Shown in pieces: positions 43,579 to 52,121 of a stretch of 64,000 bases of DNA. The notes under the pieces were generated by a model. It was not told the DNA's origin. It saw nothing but the letters and a program-made list of their open reading frames with translations, and did not search any database. The stretch lies in contig NZ_PGVF01000023.1 in the NCBI RefSeq assembly GCF_002860285.1, positions 17,474-81,473 of the forward strand. The letters are read 5' to 3'. Position numbers and translations under genes: made by a program. This DNA is from Bacillus sp. M6-12 (GTDB lineage Bacteria > Bacillota > Bacilli > Bacillales > DSM-1321). How positions within the stretch are numbered: the first letter of the stretch is position 1; each line of letters starts with the position of its first letter.

Positions 43579-44115
43579 ATGAAAGGAAATAAAAAACTGC
43601 TCGGTGATGAAAGACGGCGGCAGCTGCTGGAACTGCTGAAAAATAGAAATGAACCAGTCACTGGAAATGAACTAGCGCGCATTGCTAATGTTAGCCGCCA
43701 GGTTATTGTCGGCGATATTACACTTTTAAAGGCAAGAAATGAGCCCATTATTGCAACAAGTCAAGGCTATTTATTCATGCAGCGGGCTGCAGATGCTGTG
43801 CAGGCGGAACGAACAGTGGCATGCAGCCATTCCCCTGACCGCTCTGAGGAAGAATTGAATTTGCTTGTGGACCTTGGCATTACGGTAAAGGATGTAAAAA
43901 TTGAACATCCCGTTTATGGAGATCTAATGGCATCCATCATGGTCAGTAACCGAAGAGAGGTTCAGCAGTTTATCACAAAGTTCAATAAAACAAACGCTTC
44001 CTTTCTCTCTGAACTGACAGAAGGCATCCATTTACATACACTTCTTGCCCGCTCCGAACAGACGCTTGACGAAGCAGCTGCTGCCTTAAAAGAAGCAGGC
44101 CTGCTCATTCAATAA
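43579..44115 (+). CDS. niaR: Niacin-responsive repressor NiaR (YrxA/NadR)
   Basis: 178-residue regulator that senses nicotinic acid and represses NAD synthesis or niacin-uptake genes. N-terminal winged helix (ERRRQLLELLKNRNEPVTG and SRQVIVGDITLLKA) and a C-terminal 3H domain with the conserved histidines in KIEHPVYGD, EGIHLHTL. GAGGAGATATAA precedes ATG 43579. In B. subtilis it lies by nadBCA and nifS; those are not adjacent here, so it must act on genes elsewhere. Confidence 0.93.
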   Translation: MKGNKKLLGDERRRQLLELLKNRNEPVTGNELARIANVSRQVIVGDITLLKARNEPIIATSQGYLFMQRAADAVQAERTVACSHSPDRSEEELNLLVDLGITVKDVKIEHPVYGDLMASIMVSNRREVQQFITKFNKTNASFLSELTEGIHLHTLLARSEQTLDEAAAALKEAGLLIQ

Positions 44116-44208
44116 CATTTCTTCCTGGAATCAGATATTTGTTATCTGGTTTCTTTTTTGCGGTGATGCAACAATTGCGGCCATACTCGTTCTAGATATA
44201 ACAAAAAG

Positions 44209-44243
44209 AAAAATCCCCTGCTGGAAAAATAGCAAGGGGATGA
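44209..44243 (-). terminator. Terminator of the obg-thrR-pheA region
   Basis: ATCCCCTTGCT / AGCAGGGGAT hairpin followed by TTTTCTTTTT on the minus strand, 13 bases past the pheA stop. Confidence 0.9.
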
Positions 44244-44255
44244 AGTATTTGTGCC

Positions 44256-45143
44256 TTAAACTGATTCTTTCTTATTTTGAACCGCTTTTTCTATGATGAA
44301 GCTGGGATAGCTGCCAAGCAAAGAAACTTTGCAGCCCAAAGCTTCCAGTTCGGCCATTGCTCCCGGAATCAAGACATCATCCAGTTTCATGTCGACATCA
44401 ATGATAAAAAAATAATTTCCCAAACCAGTTTTGAGCGGGCGTGATTCGATTTTAGAAAGATTCAGCTTGCGCCATGCAAAAGCTGATAAAACCTGGTGCA
44501 AGGCCCCGGTATGATCGGCAGGCAGCATGACAATCAGCGTTGTTTTATTTATACCTTCAACTGTCTTATGACCTGAATAATCCGGATCACTTTTTGATAC
44601 TACAATAAACCTCGTATGATTATGGCTATAGTCGTGAATGTCTCTCCTGATGATTTCCAATCCATATTCCTCAGCGGCCAGGTCATTAGCAATGGCAGCA
44701 ATGCACCGATCCGGATTATTCCTCACAAATTCTGCTGCTGCAGCCGTAGATGTAGCATATTCATAAGGAGTTCCCTTTAATTCTTTATGTATAAATTTAT
44801 GGCATTGGGCTATCGCATGCGAATGGGAATAAATCATTTCAGTTTCCTTCCACCTGGCTGCCTGCCCGGGATGCATCATATAATGCTGCTGTATTGGAGC
44901 AATAATTTCCCCTTTGATCGGGAGTAACACCTCATGGATTAAATAATCCAGTGTAATATTGACCGAGCCTTCCAAGGCATTTTCCAGTGGAATGACAGCT
45001 ATATCCGCTTGTTCTTCATTAACTGCATCCAGGCATTCCGGAATGGTCATCATCGGGAGCTTTTCGCTTCCAGGAAACAGCTTTGACACAGCCAGCTCCG
45101 TGAATGTGGCCCTCGGCCCTAAAAAGGCAATTGTTTGAAACAT
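44256..45143 (-). CDS. pheA: Prephenate dehydratase
   Basis: Converts prephenate to phenylpyruvate in phenylalanine synthesis. 295 residues: catalytic domain (FLGPRATFTELAV; ENALEGSVNITLDYL; TSTAAAAEFV and the NHTRFIVV region) and C-terminal ACT domain with the ESRP motif (LSKIESRPLKTGLGNYFF) that binds phenylalanine for feedback inhibition. No chorismate mutase domain. AAGGAAAAGGAAGTGG precedes ATG 45143. Confidence 0.96.
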   Translation of the reverse strand: MFQTIAFLGPRATFTELAVSKLFPGSEKLPMMTIPECLDAVNEEQADIAVIPLENALEGSVNITLDYLIHEVLLPIKGEIIAPIQQHYMMHPGQAARWKETEMIYSHSHAIAQCHKFIHKELKGTPYEYATSTAAAAEFVRNNPDRCIAAIANDLAAEEYGLEIIRRDIHDYSHNHTRFIVVSKSDPDYSGHKTVEGINKTTLIVMLPADHTGALHQVLSAFAWRKLNLSKIESRPLKTGLGNYFFIIDVDMKLDDVLIPGAMAELEALGCKVSLLGSYPSFIIEKAVQNKKESV

Positions 45144-45235
45144 GGTTCCACTTCCTTTTCCTTGTAAAAATTAAGATCTATCATAGACTATTATTCTTGT
45201 AATTTCAACATTTTATTGAAAAATTCAGATAATAA

Positions 45236-45382
45236 TTACTTCTTATTCTCTTCCTGCTGCTGGATTTCTGCAAGCTTAGCCAGCAAAATATGCTGAGGCA
45301 TATGCATAATTTGTTCCAGCGGCATTTTCAAGGTTTCTGCAAGCTTTTGTGCTGTGGCAGGTGAAATTTGCTGCGGTCTCAT
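45236..45382 (-). CDS. YycC-like small protein (48 aa)
   Basis: Start ATG 45380-45382 has a strong AGAGGAGGGAGCTTTC; the open frame continues 38 codons upstream but without an RBS. Sequence MRPQQISPATAQKLAETLKM followed by PLEQIMHMPQHILLAKLAEI resembles the YycC family of Bacillus small proteins, of unknown function. Helical, no signal peptide. It lies between thrR and pheA, an unusual place in this cluster, and its leader holds a strong hairpin (45409-45440). Confidence 0.7.
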   Translation of the reverse strand: MRPQQISPATAQKLAETLKMPLEQIMHMPQHILLAKLAEIQQQEENKK

Positions 45383-45408
45383 GAAAGCTCCCTCCTCTTT
45401 GAATTCAA

Positions 45409-45440
45409 AGACCGTGCAGTACTGTCCCTCTGCACGGTCT
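45409..45440. promoter_or_regulatory. Perfect 11-bp hairpin in the YycC-like gene leader
   Basis: AGACCGTGCAG / CTGCACGGTCT with a 10-base loop. On the minus strand it is followed by TTTGAATT, then a small stem CTTTG-AATT-CAAAG touching the RBS AGGAGGG. On the plus strand it is followed by CTTTTTG. It may be an attenuator or a terminator for an unidentified transcript. Confidence 0.6.
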
Positions 45441-45630
45441 CTTTTTGCAAGTAATACCATTAAAAACTGCTGCCTGGTGTCCATCCCGCCATCCAAAAGC
45501 TTATTCCAGAAAAATGAACACGCCGGGATGGATTTGGTCCCATCGTTCTCCTGGCTTTGTTAACGATTATCCAAAACGACTGTGTTATTTCTTTGTCAGC
45601 TGCACGGATTACCAGCAGCTGCTTTACCAA

Positions 45631-46080
45631 TTAAGCACCTGAGCTAAGAACCTCGACTTTTTCAACAAATTCCATCTTTCTTAGCCTTGTCAGCATATCT
45701 TCAATTTCCATTGTCATTCCGCTTGTATTCAATGAAAGAGTAACATTGGCTCTTCCCTGAAGAGGGATTGTTTGGTGGATTGTCAGCACATTACAGCCCG
45801 CTGTCGCCACGACACCTAAAAGCTGGGAGAGCGTTCCGGAACGATCTTCAAGATGAAAGAAAAGTGTGATCAGCCTTTCTTTGACAATCGTATGAAAAGG
45901 GAAAACGGTATCCCTGTATTTATAAAAGGCGCTTCTGCTAAGATCTACCGTTTGGACAGCCTCCCAGACAGATCCTGCTTTTCCCCGTTCTATCAGCTTT
46001 TTGGCATCAAGCGTTTTCTTCATCGCTTCCGGAAGCACATCTTCACGAACCAAATAAAACTTTCTATCTGTTTTATTCAA
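45631..46080 (-). CDS. thrR: ACT-domain regulator ThrR (PheB)
   Basis: 149-residue protein with an N-terminal helix-turn-helix-like part (VWEAVQTVDLSRSAFYKYRD) and a C-terminal ACT domain (LEDRSGTLSQLLGVVATAGC). Long annotated as chorismate mutase PheB, in B. subtilis it is a repressor of threonine biosynthesis genes (ThrR). Start TTG 46078-46080 after GAGGGGTG gives MNKTDRKFYLVREDVLPEAM; the longer frame begins at the GTG within the RBS. Follows obg by about 30 bp. Confidence 0.87.
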   Translation of the reverse strand: MNKTDRKFYLVREDVLPEAMKKTLDAKKLIERGKAGSVWEAVQTVDLSRSAFYKYRDTVFPFHTIVKERLITLFFHLEDRSGTLSQLLGVVATAGCNVLTIHQTIPLQGRANVTLSLNTSGMTMEIEDMLTRLRKMEFVEKVEVLSSGA

Positions 46081-46110
46081 AATCCGCACCCCTCATATAC
46101 TGCGGAAAAA

Positions 46111-47400
46111 TCAATCCACAAATTCAAATTCAAAATCAAGCAGCCTTACTATGTCCCCGTTCTCGGCGCCTCTCTCTCTAAGAGCATCGTCAACACCGAA
46201 AGAACGCAGCTGTCTGGCAAACCGTTTTACAGACTCATCACGCTGGAAGTCGGTCATTTTAAATGCTTTCTCTACCTTAGGACCTGAAAGGACAAATGCT
46301 CCATCCGGATCTCTCGTAATAGAGAAACCTGCCTGGGCAGCTTCGTGCTTGTACAACACGCGGTGGATGCCTGTTTCCTCTTCCTGATGCTGCAGCGGGA
46401 ATTCCGGTGTAGCCTCAATTTTATCAGCTACAGCAAACAGCAAATCCCTTAACCCTTCACGTGTTACAGCCGAAATACTGAATACCGGTACATCATCCTC
46501 CAACTTATCTTTGAACTTTTTCAAGTTCTCTTCGGAATCCGGCATGTCCATTTTATTGGCAGCAATTATTTGCGGCCGCTCAGTTAAGCGCAAATTGTAT
46601 TCTTCCAGCTCTTTATTAATTGTCAGGTAATCTTCATAAGGGTCCCGCCCTTCCAAGCCTGACATATCAATTACGTGTACAATCACTCGTGTTCTTTCGA
46701 TATGCCTTAAGAACTGATGGCCCAGCCCGACTCCCTGATGGGCCCCTTCAATTAATCCCGGCAAGTCTGCAACAACGAAATCACGGCCATCTTCTGTTTC
46801 AACCATCCCAAGGTTTGGAACGATCGTAGTAAAATGATAGTCGGCAATCTTTGGCTTGGCCGCAGAAATGACAGAAAGAAGCGTAGATTTCCCGACACTA
46901 GGGAACCCAACAAGCCCTGCATCCGCCAGTAATTTAAGCTCCATGACCACATTCCGTTCCTGGCCTGGCTCTCCATTTTCCGCAAACTCAGGAGCTGGGT
47001 TGGAGGCTGTTGCAAAACGCGAATTTCCTCTTCCGCCACGGCCGCCTTTAGCGATAATAGCCCGCTGGCCATGCTCGACAAGATCCGCAATTACTTCCTT
47101 TGTATCCTCATCGAGAACGACTGTACCCGGCGGAACCTTGACAACCATATCAGAGGCATTTTTACCGTGCATCCCTTTTGACATGCCGTGCTCGCCGCGG
47201 GATGCCTTAAAATGGCGCTGATAGCGGAAATCCATTAATGTCCGTAATCCTTCTTCTACTTCAAAAACGACGTTAGCGCCATTTCCGCCGTCTCCTCCAG
47301 CGGGACCGCCTTTTGGAACATATTTCTCGCGGCGGTACGCAACCATCCCATTACCGCCGTCACCAGCCTTAACATATATCTTGACCTGATCGACAAACAT
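46111..47400 (-). CDS. obg: GTPase Obg
   Basis: Essential ribosome-associated GTPase linked to 50S assembly, stress and Spo0 phosphorelay entry. 429 residues: glycine-rich Obg fold (1-158), G domain with G1 GFPSVGKST (165-173), G3 DLPGLIEGAHQG and G4 NKMD, and a C-terminal OCT domain. Start ATG 47398-47400 follows AGGAAGTGATCAGG. Next to spo0B, as in most Bacillus, so the phosphorelay link is also genomic. Confidence 0.97.
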   Translation of the reverse strand: MFVDQVKIYVKAGDGGNGMVAYRREKYVPKGGPAGGDGGNGANVVFEVEEGLRTLMDFRYQRHFKASRGEHGMSKGMHGKNASDMVVKVPPGTVVLDEDTKEVIADLVEHGQRAIIAKGGRGGRGNSRFATASNPAPEFAENGEPGQERNVVMELKLLADAGLVGFPSVGKSTLLSVISAAKPKIADYHFTTIVPNLGMVETEDGRDFVVADLPGLIEGAHQGVGLGHQFLRHIERTRVIVHVIDMSGLEGRDPYEDYLTINKELEEYNLRLTERPQIIAANKMDMPDSEENLKKFKDKLEDDVPVFSISAVTREGLRDLLFAVADKIEATPEFPLQHQEEETGIHRVLYKHEAAQAGFSITRDPDGAFVLSGPKVEKAFKMTDFQRDESVKRFARQLRSFGVDDALRERGAENGDIVRLLDFEFEFVD

Positions 47401-47460
47401 CCTGATCACTTCCTTGTTTTGTATGTAGTCCATTGATGCCAAATTCATACCACATTAGAA

Positions 47461-48012
47461 TTATTTCCGTAATTCGTTACAGTTGACACCTATATGGAAG
47501 TAAAGCTCCTGCTCGTTCATCACTATTACGGATACTGTACATTTTTCAGAGGGCGTTTCCAGAAGAAAGAAACGCAAACTATCTTCATTCATTATTCTTC
47601 CCTGCAAATCGAAGGAAAACCGTATATTTTCTTCACTGGAACTTATCAATATGTGCAATGAATTTTCCCAGAAGGGATCTAGGGCATCTGAAAGCATATG
47701 GAAAAAATTTTCGGTCCAGCTGAAAACGCACTCATCCAGTAATGGACAGCCCGCAAATGTTTCCATTACCTCATACTCAAGTATAAACGGTTTACTGCTC
47801 CAATTTGACGTCAGGAGAAGCTCGGAAAACTTGGGCATCGCAAGATTGGAAAGTTTTGCTTCCTGCTGGGCTTCAATTATGATTTCATCGATGATCATTC
47901 GGACGCGGTCTATCTTATTTAAATCAAGATTTCCTTTGATCAGCTGGATTTTATTTAACCAGTCATGTCTTGAGTGGCGGAGGACCTCCACTGTATTCCA
48001 TTCTTTTCTCAT
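47461..48012 (-). CDS. spo0B: Sporulation initiation phosphotransferase Spo0B
   Basis: Relays phosphate from Spo0F to Spo0A. 183 residues: N-terminal helical hairpin with the phosphorylated histidine in LRHSRHDWLNKIQLIKGNLD (H16, matching H30 of B. subtilis) and a degenerate ATPase-like C-terminal half. It is 14 residues shorter at the N-terminus than B. subtilis Spo0B. CGGGAGCTTATTA precedes ATG 48012. Confidence 0.94.
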   Translation of the reverse strand: MRKEWNTVEVLRHSRHDWLNKIQLIKGNLDLNKIDRVRMIIDEIIIEAQQEAKLSNLAMPKFSELLLTSNWSSKPFILEYEVMETFAGCPLLDECVFSWTENFFHMLSDALDPFWENSLHILISSSEENIRFSFDLQGRIMNEDSLRFFLLETPSEKCTVSVIVMNEQELYFHIGVNCNELRK

Positions 48013-48198
48013 TAATAAGCTCCCGAAAGTAAAGTTAAGAACTTATCCTCGTCAAGCCGCCTGAATTAGTTTAATGTTAGGGATAAAATTCCTCTGTTCT
48101 GATTTAACAAATGTTTGGCCTCAAGCTATTATCTAGCTCTGCTGCATTTTCTTTTAATAAGTATATCAAAAAAGTGGATAACATCGTATGATTTAATA

Positions 48199-48478
48199 AA
48201 AAAGCGGAAGTGCCCTGGTCAGGGGAAGAACGGCTAAGTTCGCCCCGTCCTGGGGCAACGCCGTTCTGACCCACATCCTGTGGGCCTAATCATAAGACGA
48301 GCGATGATAGAAAGCGCTTTTTGCCTTCCAAAGCGATTGGCTTATGACCAAGGTTGTAACGGCACTTGGTTACAACACTCGAGGCCAACTAAAAACGCCA
48401 CGTCCTGTGGCGACGCCGGCACTCGCACTTCGTGTGCGTTGGGGCTGGGCGCTGAGGCTAGACATCTGTACTTGTTAA
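48199..48478 (+). repeat. Dispersed repeat family A, full copy (A2)
   Basis: About 280 bp, from AAAAGCGGAAGTGCCCTGG to GAGGCTAGACATCTGTACTT then GTTA. It contains several short palindromes (CGTCCTGGGGC.., CCACATCCTGTGGG, CACTTCGTGTGCG), which suggest structured RNA or DNA. It fills the spo0B-rpmA gap of 538 bp; no gene seen. Confidence 0.85.
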
Positions 48479-48508
48479 GTAAGTTATACTAATTATCCTT
48501 AAAATAAG

Positions 48509-48536
48509 AAAACTCTAACCTATGGTTAGAGTTTTC
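48509..48536 (-). terminator. Terminator of the rplU-prp-rpmA operon
   Basis: Perfect stem AAAACTCTAACC / GGTTAGAGTTTT with a three-base loop; on the minus strand followed by CTTATTTT. Confidence 0.85.
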
Positions 48537-48550
48537 TAAGTTGCATAGTA

Positions 48551-48841
48551 TTAAGCTTCTTGAACAGCAGGATATACGCTCACTTTTTTACGGTCACGGC
48601 CAAAGCGTTCGAATTTAACAACGCCATCAACCTTTGCGTATAGAGTGTCATCTCCACCGCGGCCCACGTTTTCACCTGGGTAGATTTTTGTACCGCGCTG
48701 ACGGTAAAGGATAGAACCACCAGTTACTAATTGGCCGTCCGCACGCTTAGCGCCAAGGCGCTTCGAGATAGAATCACGACCGTTCTTAGTAGAACCTACT
48801 CCCTTTTTGGAAGCGAAGAACTGAAGATCTAATCTTAACAT
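48551..48841 (-). CDS. rpmA: 50S ribosomal protein L27
   Basis: 96-residue ribosomal protein at the peptidyl-transferase centre. It begins MLRLDLQFFASKKGVGSTKN: the LRLDLQFF extension is the Firmicute type that must be cut off by Prp before assembly, leaving ASKKG. Start ATG 48839-48841 follows AGGAGGTGGAACAT; the longer frame starts in that RBS. The protease gene lies 12 bp upstream. Confidence 0.98.
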   Translation of the reverse strand: MLRLDLQFFASKKGVGSTKNGRDSISKRLGAKRADGQLVTGGSILYRQRGTKIYPGENVGRGGDDTLYAKVDGVVKFERFGRDRKKVSVYPAVQEA

Positions 48842-48853
48842 ATGTTCCACCTC

Positions 48854-49189
48854 CTATTTATTTAAGTTAATTTGAATGTATTTACCGTAATCACGTTCAA
48901 CAGTTTGAAGTGATATCAGCATGCCTTGCAGCAGCAGTTGGATCTTCTCTTGTGCTTCCGCAGGAATATCTCTTGGAATTGCACAGCGGAGATAGCCGCC
49001 ATCGCCACCCTGCTCGATTGCAGGCTCCACGCCAGTTAAGGACATAATTGCATTCACAGTCCCAAAGGAAACTGCCGAAACACCGGCACAGACTATGTCA
49101 GAACCATGTTTCGCGAAGTCAGCATGTCCGCTTAACGTGAACGAAGAGATCACTTCTGCACTGTCATACTCGATTGTAACCTTAATCAT
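48854..49189 (-). CDS. prp: Ribosomal-processing cysteine protease Prp
   Basis: Cuts the N-terminal extension of L27. 111 residues; catalytic pair H22 (SGHADFA) and C34 (DIVCAGVSAV) are at exactly the positions known from Staphylococcus aureus Prp. Called ysxB in B. subtilis. It lies between rplU and rpmA, 11 bp from the former, as in all Firmicutes with the extended L27. Confidence 0.96.
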   Translation of the reverse strand: MIKVTIEYDSAEVISSFTLSGHADFAKHGSDIVCAGVSAVSFGTVNAIMSLTGVEPAIEQGGDGGYLRCAIPRDIPAEAQEKIQLLLQGMLISLQTVERDYGKYIQINLNK

Positions 49190-49200
49190 CTTATCACGCC

Positions 49201-49509
49201 TTACGCGTTAATTGCATCAATAACAACTTTTGTGTATGGCTGACGATGACCTTGCTTTTTACGGTTATTTTTCTTCGCTTTGTATTTGAAAACGATGATT
49301 TTCTTAGCACGGCCTTGCTTTTCAACTTTACCTGTTACAGTAGCGCCTGCCACCAATGGAGCACCTACTTTAACTTCTTCGCCGCCTACGAATAAAACCT
49401 TGTCAAAAGTTACAGTTTCACCTGCTTCTACGTCTAATTTTTCAACGTATACCACATCGCCTGCTGCTACTTTGATTTGCTTACCGCCAGTTTCGATAAT
49501 TGCGTACAT
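49201..49509 (-). CDS. rplU: 50S ribosomal protein L21
   Basis: 102-residue 23S rRNA-binding protein. Begins MYAIIETGGKQIKVAAGDVV; the C-terminal basic motif YKAKKNNRKKQGHRQPYT is typical. AAGGAGGTGCAGGT precedes ATG. Preceded by a structured leader (49515-49612) that probably mediates feedback by L21. Confidence 0.98.
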   Translation of the reverse strand: MYAIIETGGKQIKVAAGDVVYVEKLDVEAGETVTFDKVLFVGGEEVKVGAPLVAGATVTGKVEKQGRAKKIIVFKYKAKKNNRKKQGHRQPYTKVVIDAINA

Positions 49510-49514
49510 ACCTG

Positions 49515-49612
49515 CACCTCCTTATTAAACTCAGACTCGCCAATCACAGGTGTTCCGCATTGCTGCAAAAGCTTAATACCTGTTCTGTGCGGTTGTAGCA
49601 CGGGTGCTACAA
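49515..49612 (-). promoter_or_regulatory. L21 leader (ribosomal protein autoregulatory element)
   Basis: On the minus strand: stem GTAGCACCCGTGCTAC, then ACCGCACAGAACAGGT followed about 25 bases later by ATGCGGAACACCTGT, which can pair (ACAGGT / ACCTGT). This matches the known Firmicute L21 leader in position and layout. Limits approximate. Confidence 0.7.
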
Positions 49613-49695
49613 ACATAACATTAAAATCCTATCATGAATGCCTATAGGATGTCAATATATTATCATAAAAGTATAATAAGCTTATTCTATATTTT

Positions 49696-51186
49696 TTAAA
49701 GAGAATCCTTCTGCCTTTCCTTTATTTCCTCTATACTTCCAAAATGGCGGATCCGGTAAGGATGATCTCCTTCTAAAACAACGGTATATAACAGTTTTTT
49801 GGCAATTGCAGCTTCAAGAGTAGCTTGAAAGGATTTTTTATCTCCTAAAAGTGCATCTATAACACTTTGTGACGCTTCAACCCAAACAGCCTCACTGTCG
49901 GTTTGCCTGTGCTCAAGCAGTTCTCTTTCCAGCCTGAATGCAAGTGTTTCTGGACTTTCAGTTTTTCCGCTCCCTCTGCATAAAGGGCAGGAAACAGTCA
50001 TTCTTTCACTGAGGGAAGGGGCTGTCTTTTTGCGGGTCAGCTCAAGAATACCCAGTGCGGAGAAGCCGCCAATCTGCACCCGCATTTCATCCTTCTTTGT
50101 TTCTTCTTTTAATATAGAAATAACTGAACGCCTATCACTTTCGGCCTTCATATTAATAAAATCAACCAGTATGATTCCCCCAATATTCCGCAGCCTTAGC
50201 TGCCGGGAAATTTCTCTGGCTGCATTTCTGTTGGTTTCAGCCAAAGTTGCTTCTTTTGCAGCTTTCCCGGTAAATTTTCCTGTATTTACATCAATTACGG
50301 TAAAAGCCTCAGTTTCTTCAATGATTAGATATGAACCATGATCAAGCCAAACGATTTTCTTTCCGGCTTGCTCGATTTGATTTTGCAATTTATAAGCAGT
50401 GAAGATATTTTCCGGACTCTTATGGAGGAGAATTTGCCAATCTGAACTGCGGCTTTCAAGCCATTTTCCCAGCTGCCGATAGCCGGCACTGTCATCCATC
50501 ACAGCTTCTCCCCAGTTATCCTTGGCTATTTCCGACTTTACAGCTTCTATTAGAGTATCAGTGGCTCTGAGCAGCCCCGGCTTTTTTGCCATACGGAGAT
50601 CTTGTTCCACCGCTTTGAAATCAGCACGCAATCCTTCTATTGCGGAAACCATTGCCTTTTCAGATTCATTTTCCATCGAGGTACGAACAATAATGCCTTC
50701 ATCATTCTTCTTATATGCCAGTGCCCTGTTTCTCCACTTTTCCTGTTTTGCAGGATCACTGAATTTCTTGGATACACCAACATAGTCAATCCCATGCATA
50801 TAAACAAGATTGTCTGATGAAAGCTCAATAATACCCGTCAGCCGAGCCCCTTTATTGCCGCTTTCATCTCGCACCACCTGGACCAGAAGTTTCTCACCCT
50901 GACGGATAAACTGATTGATCGTTACGTTTCCGTTTAGATTTCCTTCTGCTTTCGCCCGCTGAAAGGAAGGCAGCTGATCACGATGCAGGAATCCGTTCTT
51001 CTCTGCGCCATAGTCAATAAAGGCTGCATCCATGCCCGGCAATACCTTCGTTACTTGACCGGCATATATATTTCCAACAGCGGACGCTTGATGGGGCGGA
51101 AACAATTCGAGCTTCACAAGCTCTCCATTATCTATCACAGCATACCGCTTTTCCCTGCCAATCATGTTGATGATTATTTTTTTCAT
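49696..51186 (-). CDS. Ribonuclease E/G family protein
   Basis: 496-residue endoribonuclease of the RNase G type, acting in rRNA maturation or mRNA decay. N-terminal S1-like domain (NIYAGQVTKVLPGMDAAFID), catalytic region GGIILVDFINMKAESDRRSV with metal-binding Asp residues (also FTVIDVNTGKF), and zinc-link motif CPLCRGSG near 400. It lacks the long C-terminal scaffold of RNase E. AGAAGGG precedes ATG 51186. B. subtilis 168 lacks this gene; many other Bacillaceae have it here. Confidence 0.93.
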   Translation of the reverse strand: MKKIIINMIGREKRYAVIDNGELVKLELFPPHQASAVGNIYAGQVTKVLPGMDAAFIDYGAEKNGFLHRDQLPSFQRAKAEGNLNGNVTINQFIRQGEKLLVQVVRDESGNKGARLTGIIELSSDNLVYMHGIDYVGVSKKFSDPAKQEKWRNRALAYKKNDEGIIVRTSMENESEKAMVSAIEGLRADFKAVEQDLRMAKKPGLLRATDTLIEAVKSEIAKDNWGEAVMDDSAGYRQLGKWLESRSSDWQILLHKSPENIFTAYKLQNQIEQAGKKIVWLDHGSYLIIEETEAFTVIDVNTGKFTGKAAKEATLAETNRNAAREISRQLRLRNIGGIILVDFINMKAESDRRSVISILKEETKKDEMRVQIGGFSALGILELTRKKTAPSLSERMTVSCPLCRGSGKTESPETLAFRLERELLEHRQTDSEAVWVEASQSVIDALLGDKKSFQATLEAAIAKKLLYTVVLEGDHPYRIRHFGSIEEIKERQKDSL

Positions 51187-51254
51187 AAAAAAATCCCTTC
51201 TCCAATATGGCTGCTATGCCCATACAGCCGGTTATTGAAAAAAGAATATCATAA

Positions 51255-52121
51255 TTACCATGAATATAACAGGTCCCCGATTTTGATGTTTGTCAGTTTA
51301 TCAGAAAAGTAAGCATGAAGGATCTCATTCTCATCAAGGGAGCCTTTCTCTCTGCCATTTTGCAGGATAATAATTGGGTGCTTGCACCCTCTGCGGAATT
51401 TTTCCAGCACATGATATATCATTTCACTTTCATCAACTGCAAGCGGCGCTAGCGTACCCAGGCTGTCTGTCCTGCCATAATGGCGCTCCAGCAAAAAGCG
51501 GATGAATGCATAATGCCGCTGTTTCCATTCAAAAACGAGTGAGAAAACAAGAAAACCTGCGATAATCCAAACATTCAAATTAAAGGGAGTTATAATAGCT
51601 GCTATAAAAACTAATAACATAGAAAGCACTATCGATAATAAAAGTGTCATCCTGTGAGCATCCAAAAATGAACGGGAAAGTGACAAAGCCATAAATAACA
51701 GCTTGCCGCCATCCAGCGGCCATATTGGAAGAAGGTTAAAAAGGAGCACTGCCAAATTCATATACAGGAACTGTTCATATAATGTTTGGGGAATGATTGA
51801 GGCTGCTGTAAGCAAAAATGCTGCCCCAATCAGCCAGAGATGCTGGATAGGACCTGCCAGTATCACCGCCAGATCTTCCTTTAATCTCCGGTTCCCGTAT
51901 TCTTCCGTGACCACCGCACCCCCAAACGGAAGCAGGTCTATGGATTTTATTCTCCACTTAAAATACTGAGCGGCACATGCGTGGCCCATCTCATGAATGA
52001 AGACAATGCATAAGAACATCAGCACAGGGAGGAAATGGGCGGTCAAAACCGAAATACCTATTACCAGCCAAAGAGTAGGATGAATTCTCATCTTTAACAA
52101 AAGCTGAATATATTCATTCAA
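51255..52121 (-). CDS. spoIVFB: Intramembrane metalloprotease SpoIVFB
   Basis: Site-2-type protease that cleaves pro-sigma-K during sporulation. 288 residues; zinc motif HEMGH at 43-47 and the second ligand D137 in LLPIWPLDGGK are at the same positions as in B. subtilis (H43, E44, H47, D137). About six membrane segments and a C-terminal CBS domain that may sense ATP. Starts with TTG 52119-52121 after AAAAGGTGATATC, overlapping the end of spoIVFA by eight bases. Confidence 0.95.
   Translation of the reverse strand: MNEYIQLLLKMRIHPTLWLVIGISVLTAHFLPVLMFLCIVFIHEMGHACAAQYFKWRIKSIDLLPFGGAVVTEEYGNRRLKEDLAVILAGPIQHLWLIGAAFLLTAASIIPQTLYEQFLYMNLAVLLFNLLPIWPLDGGKLLFMALSLSRSFLDAHRMTLLLSIVLSMLLVFIAAIITPFNLNVWIIAGFLVFSLVFEWKQRHYAFIRFLLERHYGRTDSLGTLAPLAVDESEMIYHVLEKFRRGCKHPIIILQNGREKGSLDENEILHAYFSDKLTNIKIGDLLYSW

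Noticed and set aside
45631..46080. Chorismate mutase activity for the PheB/ThrR protein
   Set aside because: Only an ACT domain and an HTH-like part are visible, no chorismate mutase motif; the regulator assignment fits better.
48199..48478. Possible CRISPR array or tRNA cluster from the many short palindromes
   Set aside because: No regular repeat-spacer pattern and no tRNA cloverleaf; the block matches the dispersed family A instead.
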